From Chloroflexota bacterium (lineage in GTDB: Bacteria > Chloroflexota > Anaerolineae > Caldilineales > Caldilineaceae), in the NCBI GenBank assembly GCA_018969295.1, contig JAGWYN010000028.1, positions 1 to 60,353 of the forward strand: a stretch of DNA of 60,353 nucleotides, written 5' to 3'. This document shows positions 18,570 to 30,021 of this stretch, in pieces; positions within the stretch are counted from its first letter, which is position 1; the number at the start of each line of letters is the position of its first letter. The notes below the pieces were generated by a model that worked only from the letters and a program-made list of their open reading frames with translations, searched no databases and was not told where the DNA came from. The position numbers and the translations under genes are program-made.

Positions 18570-19676
18570 CTAGAGGACGGTGAACCGACCATTTCGGTAG
18601 AAGAGTTCTCCATCCACCCAGATTTCGCTGTCGGTGCGCATGTCGCAGATCAGGTCCCAGTGAAGGCTGGACTCGTTGCGGCTGCCGGTCTCCGGGTAGC
18701 CGGCCCCCAAAGCCACGTGCAGAGTGCCTCCAATCTTTTCGTCGTAGAGAATGTTGTGTGTAAAACGGCGGATCTGCTCGTTGGTGCCGAGAGCAAACTC
18801 TCCCAGATACCGGGCTCCTGGGTCGCTCTCCAGTTGGCTGAGCAGGTACGCTTCATTTTTGCTGGCCTTGGCGGCGACTACTCTGCCCTGCTGCAGATGC
18901 AGTTCGACCCCTTCGACGGAGCGCCCGCCGTGGATGGCGGGGTAGCTGCAGCGGATCCAGCCTTCTGCCGAATCTTCGACTGGCCCGGTGAAAATTTCAC
19001 CGCTGGGCATGTTGCGTCGGCCATCGCTGTTGACAAAGGTGCGGCCCGCGATCGAGAGACGCAGGTCGATCTGGGGGCCCCGCACGACGACCTCCGATTT
19101 GCCGGCCAGCCAATCTACCAGCCGTTGCTGGCGGTCGTGGACAGCCTGCCAGGCGGCGACTGGGTCGGGCTGGTCGGCGTAGGTAGCAGCATAGACAAAG
19201 TCTTCAAACTCGCGCAGGCTCATATCGGCTTCCTGCGCCAGGGCCAGACAAGGAAAATTGGTCAGCGTCCAGCGGTAGGTGCCGGCAGCAGCCCGCCAGC
19301 GGTAGCGGTCGGTGATCTCTTTCTGGGCGCGCTGGTAGGTGCGCTGTGCCTTGGGGGCCAGGTTGCTGAGGGCACGTGTGTTGGCAGGAGCACGCACCAC
19401 GATGCGTGCATCGACACGCTCTGCCAACAAAGTGTCGAGCGGGGAGACCCACTGCAGCTGCTGCTCGTCTGCCAGTCGGTAGAAATGTTCATGAAGCTGC
19501 TCATCCTGGTAAAAAATGGTGGGATGGGCCCCGGCAGCCAGCACCTGCCTGTAGAGCTGTTCGACCAGAGGGCGGGCCAGCAGGTCGCCGTAGAGGACCA
19601 CCCACTCTCCTGGGCGTGCAGCGATGCAATACTCGACCAGCAGCCGGGCAAGGCGCTCCTCTCTGGAATCTGACAC
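18570..19676 (-). CDS. M29 family aminopeptidase
   Basis: 368 residues, the usual family size. It starts MSDSREERLARLLVEYCI and has the typical N-terminal Rossmann-like part (GEWVVLYGDLLARPLVEQLY). The metal ligands expected for thermophilic M29 enzymes are all present: a Glu in SVEGVEL, a Glu in LGEFALGTNEQ, His in GGTLHVALG, and His and Asp in SSLHWDLICDM. The enzyme is cytosolic and releases N-terminal amino acids from peptides. The gene is divergent from the membrane protein gene at 19993. Confidence 0.94.
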   Translation of the reverse strand: MSDSREERLARLLVEYCIAARPGEWVVLYGDLLARPLVEQLYRQVLAAGAHPTIFYQDEQLHEHFYRLADEQQLQWVSPLDTLLAERVDARIVVRAPANTRALSNLAPKAQRTYQRAQKEITDRYRWRAAAGTYRWTLTNFPCLALAQEADMSLREFEDFVYAATYADQPDPVAAWQAVHDRQQRLVDWLAGKSEVVVRGPQIDLRLSIAGRTFVNSDGRRNMPSGEIFTGPVEDSAEGWIRCSYPAIHGGRSVEGVELHLQQGRVVAAKASKNEAYLLSQLESDPGARYLGEFALGTNEQIRRFTHNILYDEKIGGTLHVALGAGYPETGSRNESSLHWDLICDMRTDSEIWVDGELFYRNGRFTVL

Positions 19677-19992
19677 GTGCCTCTCCTGTGTGTGTACTCT
19701 TTTGTTGGCCCGCTACAGCAGCCTGCACGCCCAGAAGGGGCATGTCGGCTCTTCTGTTCAGTATACCCGATCGGCAGGGAGGCCAGAAAATTGGGGGGGC
19801 TGCCTCATCCTGCGCTCGGCTGTTTTGATGGGGGGGACGCCGTCTTCTGGACGCACCGACCCACCCGTATCGCATGGCTGCTATGATTCTGTTGACAGGT
19901 GCAGCTCTGGTATACTGTTTGAATTGGATGGGGATGTGCGGCCAGCGCGACGGCAACCCAAGGCAGTCACCCAGCCCAATGGATTGTCCAGA
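19677..19992. promoter_or_regulatory. Divergent intergenic region with an extended -10 promoter toward the plus strand
   Basis: About 315 bases with no recognised gene. TGGTATACT at 19908-19916 is an extended -10 element pointing to the plus-strand membrane protein gene; TTGACA at 19892-19897 is nearby but only 13 bases away, too close for a standard -35. The minus-strand promoter of the aminopeptidase gene was not identified. Confidence 0.4.
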
Positions 19993-20994
19993 ATGTCGGA
20001 CGCTGAGGAGCAGGCCCTGGTTGAAGCAGCCGTGAAGCGATTCTCGAAGGTACGACCGACCGAAAGTGCTGGTGTGACGGGCCCTGTGTATGCGGCCCCC
20101 AGGCGTTGGCTGGCCCGTCAGACAAAACCCCATCAGAGAGTGGAGGGAACCGTCTACGGTGCGACCAGCCTGTTTGGGGTCCAGCTCTGGAGCCTGGGAG
20201 TTCCTTGGCGCCCGACAGCCCTGTGGGCAGGTCTTGCAGGGTTGCTGGCCGCAGGCGGCCTGCCAGTTCAGGAGCAGTGGCACAGCGTGCTGTTGATGCT
20301 GCTTTTGGTCGATCTGTTGTGGGGGGGGATCTGGCGGCTGGCGGGTGGGCGCAGCCATCTGCTGCCGATTCCCGACCCGGCGTTGCGCAGCCCGTTCTGG
20401 CTGCCCTATTTGCAGCCAGATTCGCCGGCCGCCCGGTTTTTTTCACCTGCCCAGGGCGAGTTCTGGCCCCTGCTGTTGCGTGTCGGTCTGCCGTCGGTTT
20501 TGCTGGCATTGGGGGTGGCGGCAGTCTTGGGGCTGGCCGCTCTGCTTTTTACCGCAGCCCTGATGCTGGTGACATTGGCAGCCTGGACGGTGCGCCATGC
20601 CAACGGCAGCGGTTCAGGGTTGCTGGCCAGCATGGCGACCATCGGGTTGCCCTGGCTGCTGGTGATGCAGCAAAGGGTGCCTTCTGCAGGGGAGCTGCTC
20701 TCGCCGCTGTTCTGGGGGCTTCCGCTTTGCTGGTTGCTGCATCACTGGGGAGAATTGCAGCTTCTGGGAAACAGCCGTGACCCAGTCGGGTGGGGGCTGT
20801 TGGCCGTCGGCGAGCTGGGTATTTGCCTGGTGTTGATCGGCCTGCGCGTTCCGCTCTGGCTGGCAGGAATTGTTTTACTTTTGTTGCCCACCTGGCTGCT
20901 GCTGCTGCAAGGACGCCCGGTGGGGCAGCGTATGCAGCCCCTCTGGCTGGCGGCTTTGTTGCTGAGTGCGCTGGCAGTTGGGCAGGTTGTCTGA
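19993..20994 (+). CDS. Uncharacterised integral membrane protein
   Basis: 333 residues from the ATG at 19993; an in-frame GTG at 19936 would add 19 residues and neither has a strong ribosome-binding site. The first 60 residues are soluble and charged. About eight hydrophobic segments follow, from residue 65 to the C-terminus, rich in Leu, Ala and Trp, with short connecting loops. I do not recognise a family or any catalytic motif. The next gene, an HD-domain hydrolase, begins 13 bases after the stop and is probably in the same transcript. Confidence 0.65.
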   Translation: MSDAEEQALVEAAVKRFSKVRPTESAGVTGPVYAAPRRWLARQTKPHQRVEGTVYGATSLFGVQLWSLGVPWRPTALWAGLAGLLAAGGLPVQEQWHSVLLMLLLVDLLWGGIWRLAGGRSHLLPIPDPALRSPFWLPYLQPDSPAARFFSPAQGEFWPLLLRVGLPSVLLALGVAAVLGLAALLFTAALMLVTLAAWTVRHANGSGSGLLASMATIGLPWLLVMQQRVPSAGELLSPLFWGLPLCWLLHHWGELQLLGNSRDPVGWGLLAVGELGICLVLIGLRVPLWLAGIVLLLLPTWLLLLQGRPVGQRMQPLWLAALLLSALAVGQVV

Positions 20995-21007
20995 AAGAAC
21001 GACGAAG

Positions 21008-21754
21008 ATGCCGAACAATGGAATGTCCAAAAAATTGACCGAGTGGGCCGAACAAAACGAGGCTGGGGCTCGGCTGACCTCCAACGGATTTCATCTGCTG
21101 ACTGTAGACGAGCTCAGGCACGATGCCGAGACGATTGCCATGCTGCAGGCTGCCAATGCGACGATGAAGACGCTTGGCTACACCGAACATGGGCAGCGCC
21201 ATGCAGGTCTGGTCGGCAACATCGCCCAAAATGTGTTGGAGCACCTTGGCTATGACCAGCGCACATACCAGCTGGGCAACGTAGCTGGCTATCTGCACGA
21301 CATCGGCAACGCCATCCATCGCCAGAATCATGCCCTGAGCGGCTCGTTGTTGGCCTGGGACATTTTACGGCGGATGGGAATGTCCCCGCAGGAGGGGGCG
21401 TTGGTCATGAATGCCATCGGCAACCACGAGGAGGAGCGTGGCACTGCCACGACAGCCATCAGCGCGGCGGTGATTATTGGCGACAAGGCCGATGTGCACC
21501 GTAGCCGTGTGCAAAATCCGCGCCTGGAAGACTTCGACATTCATGACCGGGTCAACTATGCTGCCAAACGGAGTTTTGTGCGCGTGCATGCGGAAGAGAA
21601 GGTCATCTCTTTAGAGCTGGAGATTGACACCTACTACGCAGCGGTGATCGAATACTTTGAGATTTTTTTGAGCCGGATGACGATGATGCGTCAGGCCTGC
21701 AATTTTCTGGGTTGCAAGTATCAGCTGATTATCAACGACACGCAGTTTGCCTGA
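21008..21754 (+). CDS. HD-domain phosphohydrolase
   Basis: 248 residues from ATG 21008; the frame is open 42 bases upstream into the previous gene. The HD signature is complete: H in GYTEHGQRHAGLV, HD in VAGYLHDIGNAIHRQNHALSG, H in MNAIGNHEEERGTA, and D in AAVIIGDKADVHRS. HD enzymes of this kind hydrolyse nucleotides or phosphate esters with bound metal ions. The C-terminal part (EKVISLELEIDTYYAAVIEY) looks like an extra alpha/beta segment. It lies between a membrane protein and a fumarylacetoacetase-family gene with short gaps. The substrate is unknown. Confidence 0.88.
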   Translation: MPNNGMSKKLTEWAEQNEAGARLTSNGFHLLTVDELRHDAETIAMLQAANATMKTLGYTEHGQRHAGLVGNIAQNVLEHLGYDQRTYQLGNVAGYLHDIGNAIHRQNHALSGSLLAWDILRRMGMSPQEGALVMNAIGNHEEERGTATTAISAAVIIGDKADVHRSRVQNPRLEDFDIHDRVNYAAKRSFVRVHAEEKVISLELEIDTYYAAVIEYFEIFLSRMTMMRQACNFLGCKYQLIINDTQFA

Positions 21755-21768
21755 GAGGGGGAAGCGCG

Positions 21769-22593
21769 ATGAGGGTTGTTCGTTACCGTATACGCCAGGG
21801 TTCCCCAGGAAGTTCGGGTTGGGGGCTGTTGCGCGAGGAAAGGATCTACCCGCTGGAACGGGCACCCTATCTTTTCTTTGACGACAGTGCTGTCTTGCCG
21901 GGCGCGGGGGCTTCTCTGGCGTTGGCGGAGGTACAGCTGTTGGCACCGGTCGAGCCTTCCAAAATTGTCTGTGTCGGGCGCAACTATGCAGAACATGCGG
22001 CTGAGTTGGGCAACGCCGTGCCGGGCGAGCCGATGATCTTTCTCAAACCGCCCAGTGCCCTGATTGGGCCTGACCAGGCGGTGGTCTACCCGGCGCTCAG
22101 CGAGCGGCTCGACCATGAAGGCGAGCTGGCGGTGGTGATCGGCCGACGTTGTCGCAACGTGACGGAGGCGGTTGCGCTGCACCACGTCTTTGGCTACACG
22201 GTGGCCAATGATGTCACGGCGCGCGACCTGCAGAAAAAAGATGGCCAGTGGGCGCGCGCCAAGGGCTTTGACACCTTTGCGCCGGTCGGCCCCTGGATAG
22301 ACACCGACTACGACCCGGCTGACCGTCTGGTGCGTTGCTGGGTCAACGGCGAACTGCGTCAGGAAAGCACAACGGCGCTGATGGTCTACTCGATCTCGCG
22401 AGTCATTGCGCACATCGCCCGCTTCATGACGCTGGAGCCTGGCGATCTGATCCTGACAGGCACGCCGTCGGGGGTGGGGCCTGTACAGCCGGGGGATCTC
22501 ATGACAGTTGCCATCGACGGGTTGGGGCAGCTCAGCAACCCAGTCGTAGCAGAATCATCTATTGGTGGGTTTGAGGGTGAAACGAACTTATGA
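21769..22593 (+). CDS. Fumarylacetoacetate hydrolase family protein
   Basis: 274 residues from ATG 21769 with AGAGGGGGAAG upstream. KIVCVGRNYAEHAAELGN, PMIFLKPPSALIGP, LDHEGELAVVIGR, GYTVANDVTARDLQ and LTGTPSGVGPVQPGD are the landmarks of the family, with the Glu-Glu-Asp metal ligands in place. Members cleave or decarboxylate acylpyruvates and 2-oxo-hept-diene-dioates, or have oxaloacetate decarboxylase activity. The stop overlaps the argF start by 4 bases (ATGA), so the two are translationally coupled although no pathway link is obvious. Confidence 0.93.
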   Translation: MRVVRYRIRQGSPGSSGWGLLREERIYPLERAPYLFFDDSAVLPGAGASLALAEVQLLAPVEPSKIVCVGRNYAEHAAELGNAVPGEPMIFLKPPSALIGPDQAVVYPALSERLDHEGELAVVIGRRCRNVTEAVALHHVFGYTVANDVTARDLQKKDGQWARAKGFDTFAPVGPWIDTDYDPADRLVRCWVNGELRQESTTALMVYSISRVIAHIARFMTLEPGDLILTGTPSGVGPVQPGDLMTVAIDGLGQLSNPVVAESSIGGFEGETNL

Positions 22594-23522
22594 ACACAGT
22601 AATTCCTGCACTGTCTGATTTTCTTGACCTGCAGTATGTGACTGCCGAGCAGTTCTGGGGGCTGCTGCGCCTGGCGCGCGAGTTGAAAGATGAGCGCCAG
22701 CGGTTGGGACAGAATGCGCCGATCCTGGCGGGCAAGGCGCTGGCATTAATTTTTCAAAAACCCAGCCTGCGCACACGGGTCAGTTTTGAGATGGGGATGG
22801 TGCAGCTGGGGGGCCATGCCTTTTACATCAGCCCGCAAGAGGTGGGGTTGGGGACCCGCGAGAGTGTCGCCGACGTTGCGCGGGTGTTGAGCGGCTACTG
22901 TGACGGGATCATGGCCCGTGTCTTCGACCACAACCACGTTTTGCAGCTGGCGCAGTCGGCTACAGTCCCCGTCATCAACGGGCTGAGCGATTTCAGCCAT
23001 CCCTGTCAAGCCTTGGCAGATCTCTTTACGGTTTGGGAACAGGCAGGTCGGCTGCAAGGGCTGACGCTGGCCTATGTCGGGGATGGCAGCAACAACGTGG
23101 CGACCAGCTTGATCATGGCGGCCAGCAAAGTGGGGATGAACGTGCGGGTCATCGCGCCGGCTGGCTATTTGCCGGACCCGGCGTTGGTCGCCGAGTCAGG
23201 GCTCCTGGTGACCAGCGACCTGGAGGGTGTGGCGGGCGTCGATGTGCTCTACACCGATGTCTGGACCAGCATGGGACAGGAAGCAGAGCGCGAGGCGCGG
23301 CTGCGGGTCTTTCCTCCCTATCAAATCAACCGCGAGCTGGTGGCTCGCACCGGCAACCCGGATGTCCTGGTCATGCACTGTCTGCCTGCACACCGCGGCG
23401 AAGAGATCACCGATGCAGTGGCCGATGGGCCCAACAGCGTGCTCTTTCCGCAGGCACACAACCGGATGCACGCCCAGAAGGCGTTGTTGGCCCATTTGAT
23501 CGCCAACATCCCGCTGAAGTAG
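22590..23522 (+). CDS. argF: Ornithine carbamoyltransferase
   Basis: 310 residues, normal family length. The carbamoyl phosphate site is QKPSLRTRVSFE, where the commoner KPSTRTR has Leu for Thr, a known variant. Further sites are HPCQALADL and the ornithine-binding HCLPAHRGEEITD with its catalytic Cys. DVLYTDVWTSMGQE is also typical. The enzyme makes citrulline from ornithine and carbamoyl phosphate in arginine synthesis. It starts inside the stop codon of the preceding gene and is followed after 1 base by cdaA; no other arginine genes are present. Confidence 0.95.
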   Translation: MNTVIPALSDFLDLQYVTAEQFWGLLRLARELKDERQRLGQNAPILAGKALALIFQKPSLRTRVSFEMGMVQLGGHAFYISPQEVGLGTRESVADVARVLSGYCDGIMARVFDHNHVLQLAQSATVPVINGLSDFSHPCQALADLFTVWEQAGRLQGLTLAYVGDGSNNVATSLIMAASKVGMNVRVIAPAGYLPDPALVAESGLLVTSDLEGVAGVDVLYTDVWTSMGQEAEREARLRVFPPYQINRELVARTGNPDVLVMHCLPAHRGEEITDAVADGPNSVLFPQAHNRMHAQKALLAHLIANIPLK

Positions 23523-23523
23523 A

Positions 23524-24300
23524 ATGACGGATGTCTTTGCCTCGCTGAGCCGACTGCTCTCCTGGCAGAGCCTGGTCGACGTCGCCCTGGTGACCGGGGT
23601 ATTTTATGGATTGTTTCGGCTCTTTCGGGGGACGCGTGCGGTTCAGCTGGTGCGGGGCGTTCTGCTCTTCATCATCATCTTTGCCATTTTGGAACAGGTC
23701 ATCGACCTGCCTGCGTTCAACTGGCTGATGCGCACGGCCGCACCGATGGTGCTCTTTGCCATTCCAGTTATTTTTCAGCCTGAACTGCGGCGAGCCCTGG
23801 AACGGATCGGCCGTTCAGCCCCGTTGTGGATGCAGCGGGGCGATACCGGTGAAGTGCAGGGGCTGATCGCCGAGGTTGTGAAAGCTGTCGAGGGGCTGGC
23901 GCTGCGGCGTCATGGCGCGTTGTTGGTCTTTGAAGGTGTCACGGGGCTGGCCGAAGTCGTCGACAGCGGGGTGCGGGTCGACGCCGAGGTGTCGGCAGAG
24001 TTGTTGTCGACGATTTTTTTCCCAAATACACCGCTGCACGACGGCGCTGTGATCGTGCGGCGCAGCCGGCTGTTGGCTGCCTCCTGTGTGCTGCCCTTGA
24101 CCGACCGTGACCTGGCAGATACACAGATGGGAACCCGCCACCGGGCGGCGATCGGTGTCACCGAACAGTCCGACGCGTTGGTCATTGTCGTCTCCGAAGA
24201 AACTGGGCGCATCTCTGCTTCCCGCAATGGCCGAATCGCACGCGTCGACGGCAGTCGGCTGCGTTCTTTGCTGAGCGACTACTATTCGACCCTGCAGTGA
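23524..24300 (+). CDS. cdaA: Diadenylate cyclase (c-di-AMP synthase)
   Basis: 258 residues. Three N-terminal membrane helices (ALVTGVFYGLFRLFRG, LLFIIIFAILEQVI, MVLFAIPVIFQPEL) precede the DisA_N catalytic domain from about residue 100. Both active-site motifs are intact: LHDGAVIV (DGA) and GTRHRAAIG (RHR). The enzyme makes c-di-AMP from two ATP at the membrane, a signal controlling potassium uptake, osmotic balance and wall homeostasis. It overlaps the cdaR gene by 4 bases, the standard arrangement of synthase and regulator. Confidence 0.96.
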   Translation: MTDVFASLSRLLSWQSLVDVALVTGVFYGLFRLFRGTRAVQLVRGVLLFIIIFAILEQVIDLPAFNWLMRTAAPMVLFAIPVIFQPELRRALERIGRSAPLWMQRGDTGEVQGLIAEVVKAVEGLALRRHGALLVFEGVTGLAEVVDSGVRVDAEVSAELLSTIFFPNTPLHDGAVIVRRSRLLAASCVLPLTDRDLADTQMGTRHRAAIGVTEQSDALVIVVSEETGRISASRNGRIARVDGSRLRSLLSDYYSTLQ

Positions 24301-25718
24301 CCAGACAGAAGCAGACCGGAGCGACCACAGAAATTTGTATGGCGACAACGATGGAACCCGCTGAGACACACCCCGAATCTGAACTCCCCGGCCCGGCACA
24401 GCGGCGGCGTTCTCGGCCAAGTTTTCAGGTCAGCGAGCTGGGCACGCTGCTGCTCTCGGCGTTGCTCGCCTTTACGATCTGGTTGATTGCTGTCAACCAG
24501 GAAAACCCGCTGTTGGTTCAGCAGTTCGAACTGCCCATCCCGTTGACGGTGTTGGGAATGGAGGATGGGTTGGAAGTGGTGCAGGATCTCAGCGCCGAGA
24601 GCGTACTCCTGGAATTGCGTGCCCCGCGCACCTCCTGGGAATCGATGCGCGTCGATGATTTTCGTGCGACGTTGGACCTGACCGGGCTGGGCACGGGCGA
24701 CCATGTGGTCAGCGTCAAGGTTATCCGGCGCGACCCGCAGGTGGCTGTGTTGACCGTGCAGCGTTCCGAATATACTGTCACAATTGACCAGCATGTGCAG
24801 AAAGAGATTCCTGTGCAGGTAGAAATTATGGATGGGGCTGCGTTTGGCTATGAATGGCAACAGCCGATCTATACCCCGATGACGGTGACGGTGAGCGGCC
24901 CGGCGACCCAAGTCAGCCAGGTCGTGCGGGCGCGCGCCGAAATCTATCTGCGCGGGGCCAAGAGCCAGGTAGAACGCACCCAGCAGCTCGTGCCGATCGA
25001 CGCGCAGGGTCGGGCGGTCGAACGGGTGGCAGTCCCGGCGCCAGGCAAGGTGCAGATCGTCGTTCCGGTAGAACAGTGGCCAGGACGCAAGGAGGTGGCG
25101 GTGCGGGTCAAATTGACAGGCCCGCCCGCCAATGGATACCGGCTGAGCGCTGTGCGCGCCGAACCGTCTACTGTGGTCCTGCAGGGAGACCCTGATCTGC
25201 TGGCCCAGGTGCCTGGTTTTGTGGAGACCGACCCATTGGATTTGACGGGTGCCACCAGCGACATCCGCAAACGGGCGCAGCTGGTGCTCCCAGAGGGGGT
25301 CACCTCGTTCGACGGCGATTTTGTCATGGCAACGGCAGGTATCACCCCTATTGTAGGGGGAGTGACCGTCTCTGAGCCGCTGGTAGTGCGGGGATTGGGG
25401 CCTGGGCTGGTTGCTGAACTGTCGCTCGACGAGGTGGATGTGATTTTGAGCGGGCCGATCCCGCTGCTCGAATCGATGAACGAAGATGATGTCTTCGCCA
25501 TTCTGGACCTGAACGGGCTGGTCGCGGGGACCCATATCGTGGAGCCGGCGATTTTGTCCCCCGACGGGATCACACGCGACGCGGTCATTCCAGAGACGGT
25601 CGAGGTTGTGGTCAAGCAACGTGCCCTCGACAGCCTGGCCGACCCTCAGGCTGCAACGCCCGCCCCGGTAATGTCTTCCCCTGCAACGCCGGCTGTGCTG
25701 ACGCCGGCCGCACCATAA
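24297..25718 (+). CDS. cdaR: YbbR-domain regulator of the diadenylate cyclase
   Basis: 473 residues from a GTG at 24297 that overlaps the cdaA stop (GTGA); an ATG at 24339 is an alternative start. A single membrane helix (LGTLLLSALLAFTIWLIAV) near residue 55 is followed by about four extracellular YbbR repeats, recognisable by segments such as PIPLTVLG, VQVEIMDGAAFGY, VRVKLTGPPANGY and the repeated VSGPATQV / LQGDPDLL pattern. The C-terminus is Pro/Ala/Thr-rich. CdaR binds CdaA and adjusts its activity from outside the membrane. Confidence 0.9.
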   Translation: MTRQKQTGATTEICMATTMEPAETHPESELPGPAQRRRSRPSFQVSELGTLLLSALLAFTIWLIAVNQENPLLVQQFELPIPLTVLGMEDGLEVVQDLSAESVLLELRAPRTSWESMRVDDFRATLDLTGLGTGDHVVSVKVIRRDPQVAVLTVQRSEYTVTIDQHVQKEIPVQVEIMDGAAFGYEWQQPIYTPMTVTVSGPATQVSQVVRARAEIYLRGAKSQVERTQQLVPIDAQGRAVERVAVPAPGKVQIVVPVEQWPGRKEVAVRVKLTGPPANGYRLSAVRAEPSTVVLQGDPDLLAQVPGFVETDPLDLTGATSDIRKRAQLVLPEGVTSFDGDFVMATAGITPIVGGVTVSEPLVVRGLGPGLVAELSLDEVDVILSGPIPLLESMNEDDVFAILDLNGLVAGTHIVEPAILSPDGITRDAVIPETVEVVVKQRALDSLADPQAATPAPVMSSPATPAVLTPAAP

Positions 25719-25732
25719 ACATAAGGAAAATC

Positions 25733-27112
<1,380 letters not shown>

Positions 27113-27165
27113 TTGCCGGGCGGCTTTTGTGCTGCAGTGTGGTCTGTTCGGTCTGTGGGTGATCG

Positions 27166-28068
27166 ATGCAGCGTCTGCGTTCGTACTCGCTTGAGCTGTT
27201 GTTGATCGGCTTTCTGCTGGCCGCGGTCGCATTTTTTGCGTACCTGGGGGAGGGACTGCTGCGTTCAGAGGGGGGCGACGAAACCTTTTCGGGGCAGCGA
27301 GCCCTGGCGAATGTCAGCCAACAGCTCGCTTTTGGCCCGCGCGTGACCGGCACGCAGGCCAGCCTGGCCATGGGGGATTGGCTGGTCGAGCAGCTGCGCA
27401 GATTGGGCTGGGATGTGGTGATTCAGCCGTTTGCAATTGGCGACCAGGTGCAGGGGCGCAACTTGATCGCCGTGCGCAGCTCGTCCCCAGGGGCGCCGGT
27501 GCTGCTGTTGGCGACGCCGTACGACACCCGTCTTTCAGCCGACGAGCCTACCCTGGGGGCCAACGCGAGTGCTTCTGGGGTGGCCGTGCTGCTCGAGCTG
27601 GCACGGACGGTGGATCTGGGGCTGGTTCAGCATACGCTCTGTCTGGCCTTTTTTGACGCCGAGTCCAATGGGGGGCTGCCAGGCTGGGATGCAGGGATTG
27701 GCAGCCAGCTTTTTGTCGACAGCCTCTCGGAGAGCGTGCCACGCTGCGCCTCGCCGCGCTATGTGGTGGGCCTTGCCCAGGTTGGGGCCGCAGCGTCGCA
27801 GTTTTTTCAGAACGAGGCCGCCGACCCAGCGCTCAACGCTGCGCTCTGGCGGAGCGCAGCCCAGCTCAAGTTGGAAGCGATCTTCCCTGCGCAGAGCCGC
27901 AGCCTGCCATTTTCGCCGACGGCTCCCTTTGTTGCTGCAGGTCTGCCGACAGCGGATCTGGTGGGTGCCGGCGACCCGCCTCTGGCGGAGAGTGCCGAGA
28001 CGCTGAGTGCTGAGATGCTGAGTGCCGTCGGGCGGGTCTTGGAGAACTGGCTGGAGAGCGGCCCATAG
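27166..28068 (+). CDS. Membrane-anchored M28 peptidase/glutaminyl cyclase homologue, probably inactive
   Basis: 300 residues with one N-terminal membrane helix (LLLIGFLLAAVAFFAYLG). The fold is recognisable from RNLIAV, VLLLATPYDTR, GANASASGVAVLLELAR, AFFDAESNGGLPGWD and PFVAAGLPTADLVGAGD. In active enzymes these places hold metal ligands: HYD, GAND, DAEE, a LDM-type Asp and SDHxPF. Here they read PYD, GANA, DAES, GLAQ and SPTAPF, so all five ligands are replaced, while the general-base Glu position is kept. It is therefore most likely a binding or scaffold protein outside the membrane. It follows der by 53 bases. Confidence 0.78.
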   Translation: MQRLRSYSLELLLIGFLLAAVAFFAYLGEGLLRSEGGDETFSGQRALANVSQQLAFGPRVTGTQASLAMGDWLVEQLRRLGWDVVIQPFAIGDQVQGRNLIAVRSSSPGAPVLLLATPYDTRLSADEPTLGANASASGVAVLLELARTVDLGLVQHTLCLAFFDAESNGGLPGWDAGIGSQLFVDSLSESVPRCASPRYVVGLAQVGAAASQFFQNEAADPALNAALWRSAAQLKLEAIFPAQSRSLPFSPTAPFVAAGLPTADLVGAGDPPLAESAETLSAEMLSAVGRVLENWLESGP

Positions 28069-28084
28069 GTCTGTTGTGCAGCTG

Positions 28085-29934
<1,850 letters not shown>

Positions 29935-29957
29935 AGAGAAAATTCTTTGCAAAGCTG

Positions 29958-30007
29958 GCACCTGCCGCGCGCAGGCCGCTGGTGAGCGTTCCGAGAGCGG
30001 CAGGTGC
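29958..30007 (-). repeat. Intercistronic hairpin between metY and metX
   Basis: GCACCTGCCGC (29958-29968) is perfectly complementary to GCGGCAGGTGC (29997-30007), with 28 bases between. There is no T-run, so it is not a simple terminator. It may stabilise the upstream message or tune metX translation, since metX begins about 24 bases further on. Confidence 0.5.
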
Positions 30008-30021
30008 GTTGTGGGATCCGG

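Noticed and set aside
19892..19916. TTGACA and TATACT as a standard -35/-10 promoter
   Set aside because: The spacing is 13 bases, too short for sigma-70; only the extended -10 element is kept.
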